Below, one piece after another: positions 1-6,384 of a stretch of 8,163 nt of DNA. The position numbers and the translations under genes were made by a program. This stretch comes from Clostridiales bacterium (lineage in GTDB: Bacteria > Bacillota > Clostridia > Oscillospirales > Ruminococcaceae): NCBI GenBank assembly GCA_029007575.1, contig JAQXIB010000130.1, positions 1 to 8,163 of the forward strand. Direction: 5' to 3'. A model generated the notes under the pieces. That model did not search any database. It saw only the letters and a program-made list of their open reading frames with translations, and had not been told where the DNA came from. Within the stretch, counting starts at the first letter, position 1. Each line of letters opens with the position of its first letter.

Positions 1-263
1 GGATATCCCTCATAATAATGAAATCTGCCCGACATAAACAAAATCTTTTTTCCGGCAAGCTCACCAAATACTAATTCTCCTTTATGAGAATCCACTGTGG
101 ACTGTGGAAAAAACGGAATCTCTCCATAAGGAATTCGTATAGCTCCGGGAAGATCATTCGCCATCTTTCCCAATCCGGAGCCCAATATCACTGCCATATC
201 GGGCTGTACGATAATTTTTGAGCCGATATATTCCGCCGCCTGACGATAATCCTGGTACTGCAT
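1..263 (-). CDS. punA: Purine nucleoside phosphorylase (N-terminal part, runs off the left edge)
   Basis: Family role: phosphorolysis of purine (deoxy)nucleosides to free base and (deoxy)ribose-1-phosphate in cytosolic purine salvage. Only the first 87 residues are in the window, of a family usually about 270 long. The visible part carries the trimeric PNP/MTAP-type signatures: the phosphate-binding loop LGSGLG at residues 27-32, the segment VDSHKGELVFGELAGK at 57-72, and SGRFHYYEGY at 78-87, whose Arg80 and His82 match the phosphate-contacting Arg and His of the family. The ATG at 261-263 has a good Shine-Dalgarno (GGAGAAG, about 6 nt upstream). It follows a terminator-like hairpin (310-350), so it is probably transcribed separately. 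The gap contains AT-rich TATTATACAT, which could supply a -10 element, but I see no convincing -35. The enzyme family is clear; the exact substrate range (inosine/guanosine or wider) cannot be read from this fragment. Confidence 0.93.
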   Translation of the reverse strand, partial: MQYQDYRQAAEYIGSKIIVQPDMAVILGSGLGKMANDLPGAIRIPYGEIPFFPQSTVDSHKGELVFGELAGKKILFMSGRFHYYEGY

Positions 264-309
264 CTTTGCTTCTCCGTTTCTTGATACGATGTATAATATT
301 TCCTTTTGC

Positions 310-350
310 AATAACACAGGGCGCGGTAGATGGCCACGCCCTGTGTTATT
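310..350 (-). terminator. Strong hairpin between the zinc-ribbon gene and punA, probable terminator
   Basis: Perfect 14-bp inverted repeat: AATAACACAGGGCG at 310-323 and CGCCCTGTGTTATT at 337-350. Read as minus-strand RNA, a U-G wobble and two further G-C pairs extend it to about 17 bp with a 7-nt loop (CCAUCUA). It begins 18 nt after the stop codon of the zinc-ribbon gene. The 3' arm is U-rich at its end (GUGUUAUU) but no long U run follows, so the terminator call is inferred from position and stem strength. Almost complete symmetry means it could also act on plus-strand transcripts. Confidence 0.72.
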
Positions 351-367
351 GATTTACAAAACTTCGA

Positions 368-817
368 TTATTCTTCCGAGTCAATATTCTCTGCGTGGCA
401 ATCACAGACGCAATCACATGCACAACCGCCGTCGCAGCTGTCATTGTCAGAAGAATCGGCAGCCGTCGGAAGCTTAGAACCGCATTTTTGACAATAAAAC
501 GCTGTCTGCGGATTTTTTGTCTGACAGCATGGACACTCTTTTGCTTTCTGAAGCACCGCAATTTTATCATTGATTTTCTTTAACTCTGCCCGCTTTTCAT
601 CGATCTCCTCGATCAGCGATTCCAATAGTTCCGCATTTTCATAATGTGCCTTATTCATGCTGTATACTGCGCTGCCCAACTTTTCGTACAGCGCTTTGAT
701 ATCGGTATTGACCTGCATTGCCGACAATTTCAGTTTAGAGATTTCCACCAATTCACCGGTTTTCTTTCCGGCAGCATTCGCAACTTTTTTTGCTTTTCCG
801 AACAGTTCTTCCATCAT
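368..817 (-). CDS. Small zinc-ribbon protein with coiled-coil-like middle and Cys/Asp-rich tail
   Basis: Hypothetical protein of about 149 residues with no predicted signal peptide or membrane segment; function unknown. Order of parts: a basic, Ala/Lys-rich N-terminus (EELFGKAKKVANAAGKKTGE); a charged helical middle at about residues 35-93 that looks able to form a coiled coil; a zinc ribbon with CPCC at 95-98 and CQKCG at 109-113; and an acidic tail with six Cys and one His at about 128-141 (C-x3-C-x-C-x-C-x-C-x-C-H). Similar short 'N-terminal helix plus C-terminal zinc ribbon' proteins are common in Clostridia and mostly unnamed. Three ATG codons in a row (820, 817, 814) follow a GAGG; I chose the second, with 6 nt spacing, and the third is about as likely. 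An in-frame extension to a TTG at 898 exists but lacks a ribosome binding site and overlaps the structured leader. The gene has its own upstream promoter region and is followed by the hairpin at 310-350, so it is probably monocistronic. Confidence 0.8.
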   Translation of the reverse strand: MMEELFGKAKKVANAAGKKTGELVEISKLKLSAMQVNTDIKALYEKLGSAVYSMNKAHYENAELLESLIEEIDEKRAELKKINDKIAVLQKAKECPCCQTKNPQTAFYCQKCGSKLPTAADSSDNDSCDGGCACDCVCDCHAENIDSEE

Positions 818-833
818 CATAAACCTCATTTCT

Positions 834-892
834 CCGCTGATCCGATTATTTTGTTTCAAAAAGCTGTAAATCAGCGGGTTTATCAGCTTTTT
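834..892 (-). promoter_or_regulatory. Structured leader upstream of the zinc-ribbon gene: competing hairpins or H-type pseudoknot
   Basis: In the minus-strand transcript, AAAAAGCUG (892-884) is perfectly complementary to CAGCUUUUU (866-858), leaving a 17-nt loop. That loop contains CCGCUGAU (877-870), which is perfectly complementary to AUCAGCGG (841-834) a few nucleotides before the GAGG of the zinc-ribbon gene. The two pairings are interleaved: they either form an H-type pseudoknot (connecting segments of 6, 3 and 16 nt, the last A-rich) or exclude each other. GCUGAU also occurs twice (887-882 and 875-870), so AUCAGC can choose between partners. Complementarity is read directly; regulation is inference. 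It does not match a riboswitch class I recognise. Confidence 0.4.
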
Positions 893-924
893 CATCAATT
901 TCGATTACCGGATTTTCACCTATG

Positions 925-947
925 ATAAATAAACAATGTTTATTTAT
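925..947. repeat. Perfect AT-rich 10-bp palindrome, candidate operator
   Basis: ATAAATAAAC at 925-934 and its exact reverse complement GTTTATTTAT at 938-947 flank the 3-nt centre AAT. It lies in the gap upstream of the zinc-ribbon gene, downstream of the TATAAT box at 1004-1009. It also fills the 19-bp spacer of a second candidate promoter on the minus strand (TTGGAA at 952-947, TATCAT at 927-922). Size and symmetry suit a dimeric repressor or MerR-type activator. With only two G-C pairs, a stable RNA hairpin is less likely. No regulator is encoded nearby and I do not recognise the motif. Confidence 0.5.
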
Positions 948-1003
948 TCCAACCAAATCAAAAGAAATTTCGCACGATCGGCCTACATCCCATTTTTAAC
1001 CCT

Positions 1004-1009
1004 ATTATA
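1004..1009 (-). promoter_or_regulatory. Candidate promoter -10 box (TATAAT) for the zinc-ribbon gene
   Basis: The minus strand reads GGG-TATAAT-AGGG, a perfect sigma-A -10 hexamer in the gap after the kinase stop codon. At 16-18 nt upstream the sequence is AT-rich (TATTTA/ATATTT) and matches the -35 consensus poorly. If used, transcription would start near 997, giving a leader of about 180 nt before the zinc-ribbon start. A tandem repeat at 1016-1036 covers the -35 region and could be an activator or repressor site. Confidence 0.5.
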
Positions 1010-1015
1010 CCCGCA

Positions 1016-1036
1016 AAATATGAAATAAATATGAAA
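1016..1036. repeat. Tandem 10-bp direct repeat over the -35 region
   Basis: AAATATGAAA occurs at 1016-1025 and again at 1027-1036, a period of 11 bp, about one helical turn. On the minus strand this is TTTCATATTT twice, just upstream of the TATAAT at 1004-1009, where the -35 element should be. Two same-face half-sites upstream of a promoter with a poor -35 suggest regulator binding, but the tract is AT-rich and chance is possible. Confidence 0.35.
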
Positions 1037-1056
1037 AAATCGATACATTACAAAAA

Positions 1057-1992
1057 TTATCCAATAAATTCCCGAAGCAGAGAATCCGGCGGCACAATTT
1101 CTTTATCCAAATCATAAAACAGCTCCAACGTGTCCTTTAATTCGGTAAACTTTGCCTGATACTCGCAGTCCGGTCCCACATCTTCCAAGATAGGCAGAAG
1201 ATAATGATGAAAAATCATCGGCTCATATTTATGCACCGAGTTGATCCAAAAATCGGCGGTAGTACGAAAAGGACGGATATAAATATCCTCTCCTTCCACC
1301 ACGTGCTTCCACATCTTCATGGTGTTCGTCGGGCTGGAACCGCGAAAATGATAATCCCTGACCATCCGGCGGATCAGCCGAAGATTGCGGGAATTGAGAA
1401 CAATTTTCCCGTCCAGCTCATATTCACTCTTCGGGCTGATATACAGCTTGCAGAAATTTTCACTATAATGATCCGCGGTAATAATCGGATTTAATGCATG
1501 GATTCCCTCGATGATCACCACAAAATGATCATCAATTTCCAAATCCACCGTTTTATCGCTCCGCATTCCGGTATTAAAATCAAAAATCGGAATCGACGCT
1601 TTATTCGTTTTCAGCAAATCCGAAAAAAAGGCATTCAAGCAGTCCATATCCAGCGTGCGGATACTTTCAAAATCCGGCATGCCATCCGCCAGCAGCGGCA
1701 GCTTATCCCGATCGAGGAAGAAATTATCGAGCGACACATAAACGGATTGAATGCCTATCTGATCCAGCTGTTTTCTCAGTTTGGAAGCCGTCGTGGTCTT
1801 GCCGGACGCCGACGGTCCCGCCAGCAGTACGACCTTATAACGTTCCTTATTGATTTTAATATGTTCCGCGATCTGTTCGATCTGACTGTAATAATCCTTT
1901 TCCGACTCCGCCACCAAAGCGTCCGGATCGGTTTGTGCCATTTTATTATACTGTTCCAGCGACAGACGTTTTTTCATGATTGCATTGCTCAT
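1057..1992 (-). CDS. Uridine-kinase/phosphoribulokinase-family P-loop nucleoside kinase
   Basis: Cytosolic P-loop kinase of 311 residues, expected to use ATP to phosphorylate a nucleoside or related small molecule; the substrate is not fixed by the sequence. Visible motifs: Walker A GPSASGKTT at residues 59-67; SLDNFF at 87-92, whose Asp matches the substrate-binding/catalytic Asp of uridine kinases; a Walker-B-like strand VVIIEGIHALN at 158-168; and an Arg-rich lid-like segment RLIRRMVRDYHFRG at 205-218. Many clostridial 'nucleoside kinase' relatives are about 550 residues, with a TGS/threonyl-tRNA-synthetase-like N-terminal part; here only about 50 residues precede the kinase domain, so that part is absent. 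The first ATG (1992) lies 47 nt before the end of hemZ; a second in-frame ATG (1977) would give a 32-nt overlap. Neither has a strong Shine-Dalgarno at normal distance (AAGGA lies 16 nt from the first), so translation may be coupled to hemZ. No clear terminator follows. Confidence 0.85.
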   Translation of the reverse strand: MSNAIMKKRLSLEQYNKMAQTDPDALVAESEKDYYSQIEQIAEHIKINKERYKVVLLAGPSASGKTTTASKLRKQLDQIGIQSVYVSLDNFFLDRDKLPLLADGMPDFESIRTLDMDCLNAFFSDLLKTNKASIPIFDFNTGMRSDKTVDLEIDDHFVVIIEGIHALNPIITADHYSENFCKLYISPKSEYELDGKIVLNSRNLRLIRRMVRDYHFRGSSPTNTMKMWKHVVEGEDIYIRPFRTTADFWINSVHKYEPMIFHHYLLPILEDVGPDCEYQAKFTELKDTLELFYDLDKEIVPPDSLLREFIG

Positions 1993-3460
1993 AAAAGCTT
2001 TTCACCATTCCTTTTCTTTCTAAGATCACATCGAACCCATCTATATATTCATACGGATATTTATAATTAAATATTCGTTCGATTTTATGCGTATCCTGAT
2101 CCACCAGCTTTGTCACCCCTGCGCCGCCGCAGGCTAATATGCTGTGTACTTCTTCCATCATATAAATATTATACAGGCCCTCATACCCCGGCTTGCAGTA
2201 GCCCACATTTTCGAGATTACCGGGCGTATTCTTCTGCTTATACAGATAATATGGCAAATACCCGGCATTTAACAGGGTGTCTTGCGCATAATTGACCATT
2301 TCTTCGATAGGATTCGCCAGTTCCTCCACCGAAAAAGATTTTTCGGCAAACAAGTTAGAAGAACGCTTGACCGACAGCGTATGAACAGTGATATTCTCAG
2401 GCGACAACGCAACCGCCTGATTGATGGTTTCGTAAAAGCCCTCGATCGTATCGGTCGGCAGTCCCGCGATAAAATCCATATTGATGCACTGATGCCCGAC
2501 TTTTCTTGCCAGCTCATAGCATCGTATCACATCATCGGCAGTATGCTTTCTGCCGATTTGGAGCAACACACTGTCTTGAAAAGTCTGCGGATTGATACTG
2601 ATACGGGACACACCCGCTTCCTTGAGTACCCTCAGCTTTTCTTCGGTGATCGTATCCGCGCGTCCCGCTTCCACCGTATATTCCTTGACACCGGACAAAT
2701 CAAAATCCTGTTCGATCCTGCGGCACAGGAGTGCAAGCTGCGCCGCCGATAAGGTGGTAGGCGTTCCTCCTCCGAAATACACCGTTTCCAGCCGCAAACC
2801 CAACTCTTTGATCATTTGCGCGGTATGCTGCAATTCCCGATCAAGCGCATCCACATAATCCGGAAGCAGCTTCTGCGCGCTTTTGCTCGCAATGGAATGG
2901 GAAACAAACGAACAATAGCTGCACCGAGACGGACAAAACGGGATCGACACATATAAGCTGACCGAATTTTTACGGGATGCCGCAATAATCGGCTTTTGCA
3001 GGTCATATATCATATGACAGAGCTTGATTTTATCCGCAGATACCAGATAGTCTTCTGCAAAACGGCGGTCTGTTTCCGCAGCAGATATCCCCTGTTCCTC
3101 ATCCCAATGCAGATTCTTGACCGGACGGATACCGGTCATAATACCCCATTTCGGACGCAATCCCGTGATTTGCGAAAGAATACGGTACACCATCTCGCAC
3201 AGAAGCCGCTCGCAGTTTTTCTCATAGCGCACTCCATCATTTTCGATCTTTCTGTGTTGCCGGAGGCATATTCCGTTTGTCTTGACAACCACCAACAGCG
3301 ACGTATGATGTTTGCCTTTTTTCTTTCTGGTGATCACCAGATCATCGCGATCAAAATCGGTGCTTTCGTACTCTAAGTTGATCTTTTGGCAATGATAAAA
3401 CAGCTTGCAAATGCTTTCCAATTCATATTTATAGCGCTGTCCGATAAAAATCAGAGTCAT
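1946..3460 (-). CDS. hemZ: HemZ-type radical SAM protein (coproporphyrinogen dehydrogenase family)
   Basis: A 504-residue member of the HemN/HemW/HemZ radical SAM group. Genome annotation assigns the family to oxygen-independent conversion of coproporphyrinogen III to protoporphyrinogen IX, but for HemZ and HemW relatives that activity is doubtful; a haem-handling or other radical role remains possible. A roughly 150-residue N-terminal region typical of HemZ precedes the radical SAM core. The [4Fe-4S] cluster motif CPSRCSYC (CxxxCxxC) has its Cys at about residues 176, 180 and 183, inside SIPFCPSRCSYCSF. The SAM-binding GGGTPT is at about 230-235, followed by VEAGRADTI and FIAGLPTDT. The C-terminal part contains NVGYCKPGYEGLYNIYMMEEVHSILACG, as in the family. 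I chose the ATG at 3460 (MTLIFIGQRYKYELE), where conservation should begin; AGGA lies about 12 nt upstream. An in-frame ATG at 3487 adds nine unconvincing residues and has no usable binding site. The last residues (NHEKTSVAGTV) are encoded within the start of the kinase gene. Confidence 0.92.
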   Translation of the reverse strand: MTLIFIGQRYKYELESICKLFYHCQKINLEYESTDFDRDDLVITRKKKGKHHTSLLVVVKTNGICLRQHRKIENDGVRYEKNCERLLCEMVYRILSQITGLRPKWGIMTGIRPVKNLHWDEEQGISAAETDRRFAEDYLVSADKIKLCHMIYDLQKPIIAASRKNSVSLYVSIPFCPSRCSYCSFVSHSIASKSAQKLLPDYVDALDRELQHTAQMIKELGLRLETVYFGGGTPTTLSAAQLALLCRRIEQDFDLSGVKEYTVEAGRADTITEEKLRVLKEAGVSRISINPQTFQDSVLLQIGRKHTADDVIRCYELARKVGHQCINMDFIAGLPTDTIEGFYETINQAVALSPENITVHTLSVKRSSNLFAEKSFSVEELANPIEEMVNYAQDTLLNAGYLPYYLYKQKNTPGNLENVGYCKPGYEGLYNIYMMEEVHSILACGGAGVTKLVDQDTHKIERIFNYKYPYEYIDGFDVILERKGMVKSFYEQCNHEKTSVAGTV

Positions 3461-3504
3461 AATTTCGGTATTTCCTTTCTGCCTCATTCCCGGCAGTCAT
3501 CATT

Positions 3505-4131
3505 TCAGAATTCCGTGCCACCCAAATACGGATTGTATTCTTTCTCTGTCCGGAGTGTCGTTTTTTCTCCATGTCCGCTTAGAACGGTATAATCCGTTTC
3601 CAGCCGGCTGAGCTTTTGCAGGGATTGCTGTATTGCCGTGTAATCTCCGCCGTAAAAATCGGTCCTGCCGATCGAGCCTTGAAACAAGGTATCCCCCGAA
3701 AACATTGTCGTTCCGGTCAAAAATACCGATGAGCCTTTGGTGTGTCCCGGCGTGTGCATCACCCTCAAAGTAATTTCGTCCAATACGATCTGATCACCGT
3801 CCTCAAAAGTATGATAGGACGATACTGGCTGATAGGACATCCGAAACGGAGAAGCCAGATTCTTCACCGGATCTGCCAGCATCTCGGCATCCAAGGCGTG
3901 GATATACACTTCGGCGTTGGTACTGTCCTGCAACTGTTTGACCGCGCCGACATGGTCGATATGGCCATGCGTCAGCAGTATCTTTTTCAGGGTCAGCTTA
4001 TTTTTTTGCAGATAGTCAAGGATTCTGTCCGCCTCTCCGCCCGGATCGATCACTGCGGCATTCTGACTATCCGACACCACGATATAGCAATTGACAGATA
4101 GCATTCCTACCTGCATGACGATTATTTTCAT
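3505..4131 (-). CDS. Metallo-beta-lactamase-fold hydrolase, glyoxalase-II-like
   Basis: A 208-residue cytosolic metal-dependent hydrolase of the small GloB/YcbL-like group, which often acts on thioesters such as lactoylglutathione analogues; the true substrate here is unknown. The metal ligands are all visible: THGHIDH at residues 54-60 (His55, His57, Asp59, His60), HTPGHTKGS with His130, SGDTLFQGSIGRTDF with Asp147, and LSGHG with His187. The protein starts directly at the first beta strand (MKIIVMQVGMLSVNCYIV), so nothing is missing. The ATG at 4131 has a strong Shine-Dalgarno (GGAAGGA, 7 nt spacing); the in-frame upstream ATG at 4191 would add a basic 20-residue stretch that reads through that site, and I reject it. 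The gene lies 63 nt after rsh and 44 nt before hemZ in the same direction, an order seen in many Clostridia, and is probably co-transcribed with both. Confidence 0.92.
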   Translation of the reverse strand: MKIIVMQVGMLSVNCYIVVSDSQNAAVIDPGGEADRILDYLQKNKLTLKKILLTHGHIDHVGAVKQLQDSTNAEVYIHALDAEMLADPVKNLASPFRMSYQPVSSYHTFEDGDQIVLDEITLRVMHTPGHTKGSSVFLTGTTMFSGDTLFQGSIGRTDFYGGDYTAIQQSLQKLSRLETDYTVLSGHGEKTTLRTEKEYNPYLGGTEF

Positions 4132-4194
4132 TTTGCGGTCCTTCCTTTCTGAAACCTGCCGTTTTTTATAACCCATCTTTTTTCGGAGCAAGCG

Positions 4195-6384
4195 CTACTT
4201 TCCGGAGCGTTCTACCGCGATGACACCCTCTACCTTCGACAATTTCTGGATGATGTTTTTTAATTGCTCAATACCGGCGATACCGATACTTACCACAATA
4301 TTCAGATTGCCGTTTTTTAATTCTCTGGCGTTCAACTCATGAATCGGAACACGAAAATTTGCCAACGCCACCGAAATATCTGCGAGCAGTGAATTGTGGT
4401 TGTGCGCGATAATATCCAGGGTGGAACGATAGCTGACTGTGGTATCATCCGCCCAATGCACGTCGATCCAACGAGCTCGCTGCTCTTCGGTTGCTATGCC
4501 GTTAATATAATTGATACAATCCTTTTTATGCACCGAAACACCATGTCCTCTGGTAATGAAGCCGATGATATCATCGCCGGGCAACGGATTGCAGCATTGG
4601 GAAAACTTCACTAAGCAGTTGTCGATTCCTTCCACGATAACGCCGCTTGTACTTTTTTTGCGGGGAGTCGTGATGTCTGCAATCTCTAGCGGAGCCGCTG
4701 CCTGCTCATTCTGCTTCTGCAATTTTTGATAGTCTTCCTTGACGCGCGGCATGATCTTAGAAAGCAGAATACCACCATAGCCGATCGCCGCGTAAAAATC
4801 ATTGATATTGTCGCAATGCTGCCGCTTGGCGATGGTCTCCACAAATTCTTCCTGCTCGGTTTCGGACAAATGAATATTATTACGCTTAAATTCCCGTTCC
4901 AGCTCCTGCTGTCCCGCTTCAATATTTTCCTCGCGTCGCTCCCGCTTAAACCACGCACGGATTTTGCTGCGCGCCTCACTGGTTTTCGCGATCTTCAGCC
5001 AATCCCGATTCGGCTCATGCGTAGGAGAGTTGGTGGTAATAATCTCAACGATCTGTCCGGTTTTGACCTGATGATCCAGAGAAACCATCCGCCCATCTAC
5101 CCGTGCGCCGATCATCCGGTTGCCGACCTCGCTATGGATCGCATAGGCAAAATCCACGACGGTGGAACCGAGCGGCAGACTTTTTACATCACCTTTCGGG
5201 GTGAAAACAAAAACTTCCTCCGAGCCCAAGTCGGTCTTGATCGTTTTGACCAGATCCTCGGCATCCTCGGATTCCTGCTGACTTTCAATGATCTGACGAA
5301 TCCAGGCAAGACGTTCCTCCATCTTTTCCTTGCCCTGAATGCCGGCCTTATATTTCCAATGCGCCGCAATGCCGTATTCGGCAGTATAATGCATATCCCA
5401 GGTACGAATCTGTATCTCAAACGGGATGCCCTCTTTCCCGATCACCGTGGTATGCAGCGACTGATACATATTCGGCTTCGGGGTGGAAATATAGTCCTTA
5501 AAGCGATTCGGTATCGGCGTAAACAAATCGTGCATGATACCCAAAATATTGTAGCACTCGATCACCGTCGAAGTGATCACCCGCACTGCATAGATATCAT
5601 AAACCTCATCAAAGCCCCGCCCCGCCATATAAACCTTACGGTAAATGCCATAGAGACTTTTTACTCTGCCTTCGATATGCGGCTCCAGATTGTATTCTTT
5701 CAGGCGATCCTGAATCCGTTTTTTGATATCCTCAATAAATTTCTCCCTGGCATCTTTTTTCAATGCCAGCGTTTCTTCAATCTCGCGGCAGGCAACCGGA
5801 TCCAAATAGTGAAGTGCGATATCCTCCAATTCCTCTTTGACCGCACGAATACCCAACCGATGCGCAATCGGCGCATAAATTTCCATGGTTTCCAGCGCGG
5901 TATCCCGCCGTTTTTGCGGCGATTTGACGCTCAACGTCCGCATATTGTGCAGCCGGTCAGCGAGCTTGATGATAATAACGCGGATATCCTGTGACATGGC
6001 AAGCAGCATCTTGCGGACATTTTCGGACTGCTGCTCCTCTTTGGTGGACAGCGGCACTTTTCCGAGTTTGGTAACCCCGTCGACCAGCAGCGCAATATTA
6101 TTGCCGAACTGCCGGATAATGTCCTCCTGCGTGATCGGCGTATCCTCAACCACATCGTGCAGCAGCGCGGCAACCAGCGTTTCCGAGTCCATCCCCAGCT
6201 CTGCCAGAATATAAGCCACCGCAATCGGATGGGAAATATAAGGCTCGCCCGATACACGAGTCTGTCCCCGATGTGCTTTTTCAGCCAATTCATATGCCTC
6301 TTTAATTTTTTTTATGTCAAACGATCGTTCGGATTTTTCCAGATAATCGTTCAACATATCAAACGTATAGGTCATTGATACCAT
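4195..6384 (-). CDS. relA: Bifunctional (p)ppGpp synthetase/hydrolase (Rel/Spo homologue)
   Basis: Full-length 729-residue RSH enzyme that makes and degrades the alarmone (p)ppGpp in the stringent response and associates with ribosomes carrying uncharged tRNA. Domains in order: HD hydrolase, about 30-200, with His52, HDVVEDT at 76-82 and LADRLHN with Asp144 all intact; synthetase, about 235-345, with GRVKSLYGIYRK at 239-250, YDIYAVRV, RFKD at 294-297, YQSLHTTVIG and FEIQIRT; TGS domain at 389-450; a conserved Cys-pair region with Cys597-Cys598 (KFSQCCNPLPGD); and a C-terminal ACT domain from about 652. RFKD, rather than the EXDD type of dedicated RelA synthetases, together with the intact HD site, argues for a bifunctional Rel. 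One oddity is Gly246 where better-known enzymes have Ser in the YSIYRK motif. The ATG at 6384 has AGGA 5 nt upstream; the ATG at 6375 is an alternative. It starts 21 nt after the recJ stop, so the two are almost surely co-transcribed. Confidence 0.97.
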   Translation of the reverse strand: MVSMTYTFDMLNDYLEKSERSFDIKKIKEAYELAEKAHRGQTRVSGEPYISHPIAVAYILAELGMDSETLVAALLHDVVEDTPITQEDIIRQFGNNIALLVDGVTKLGKVPLSTKEEQQSENVRKMLLAMSQDIRVIIIKLADRLHNMRTLSVKSPQKRRDTALETMEIYAPIAHRLGIRAVKEELEDIALHYLDPVACREIEETLALKKDAREKFIEDIKKRIQDRLKEYNLEPHIEGRVKSLYGIYRKVYMAGRGFDEVYDIYAVRVITSTVIECYNILGIMHDLFTPIPNRFKDYISTPKPNMYQSLHTTVIGKEGIPFEIQIRTWDMHYTAEYGIAAHWKYKAGIQGKEKMEERLAWIRQIIESQQESEDAEDLVKTIKTDLGSEEVFVFTPKGDVKSLPLGSTVVDFAYAIHSEVGNRMIGARVDGRMVSLDHQVKTGQIVEIITTNSPTHEPNRDWLKIAKTSEARSKIRAWFKRERREENIEAGQQELEREFKRNNIHLSETEQEEFVETIAKRQHCDNINDFYAAIGYGGILLSKIMPRVKEDYQKLQKQNEQAAAPLEIADITTPRKKSTSGVIVEGIDNCLVKFSQCCNPLPGDDIIGFITRGHGVSVHKKDCINYINGIATEEQRARWIDVHWADDTTVSYRSTLDIIAHNHNSLLADISVALANFRVPIHELNARELKNGNLNIVVSIGIAGIEQLKNIIQKLSKVEGVIAVERSGK

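Noticed and set aside
818..898. N-terminal extension of the zinc-ribbon protein to a TTG at 898 or ATG at 895
   Set aside because: No Shine-Dalgarno at either codon, while a GAGG stands before the ATG cluster at 812-820; the stretch is better explained as a structured leader.
1010..1060. Terminator after the kinase gene
   Set aside because: There are T runs on the minus strand (near 1035-1040 and 1052-1056) but no GC-rich stem before them, so I could not support a terminator.
1498..2070. A 190-codon plus-strand frame across the kinase start and hemZ end
   Set aside because: Antisense to two clear genes, no convincing start signal, and a His/Arg/Ile-rich composition typical of shadow frames.
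4140..4194. Internal promoter upstream of the hydrolase gene (TTGCTC ... TATAAA)
   Set aside because: The spacing is only about 15 bp and the -35 match is poor; in a 63-nt gap within an operon this is easily chance.
4726..5994. A 422-codon open frame on the plus strand opposite rsh
   Set aside because: It is a mirror of the well-supported rsh gene, shows no recognisable motif, and its composition follows the opposite strand's codon pattern.
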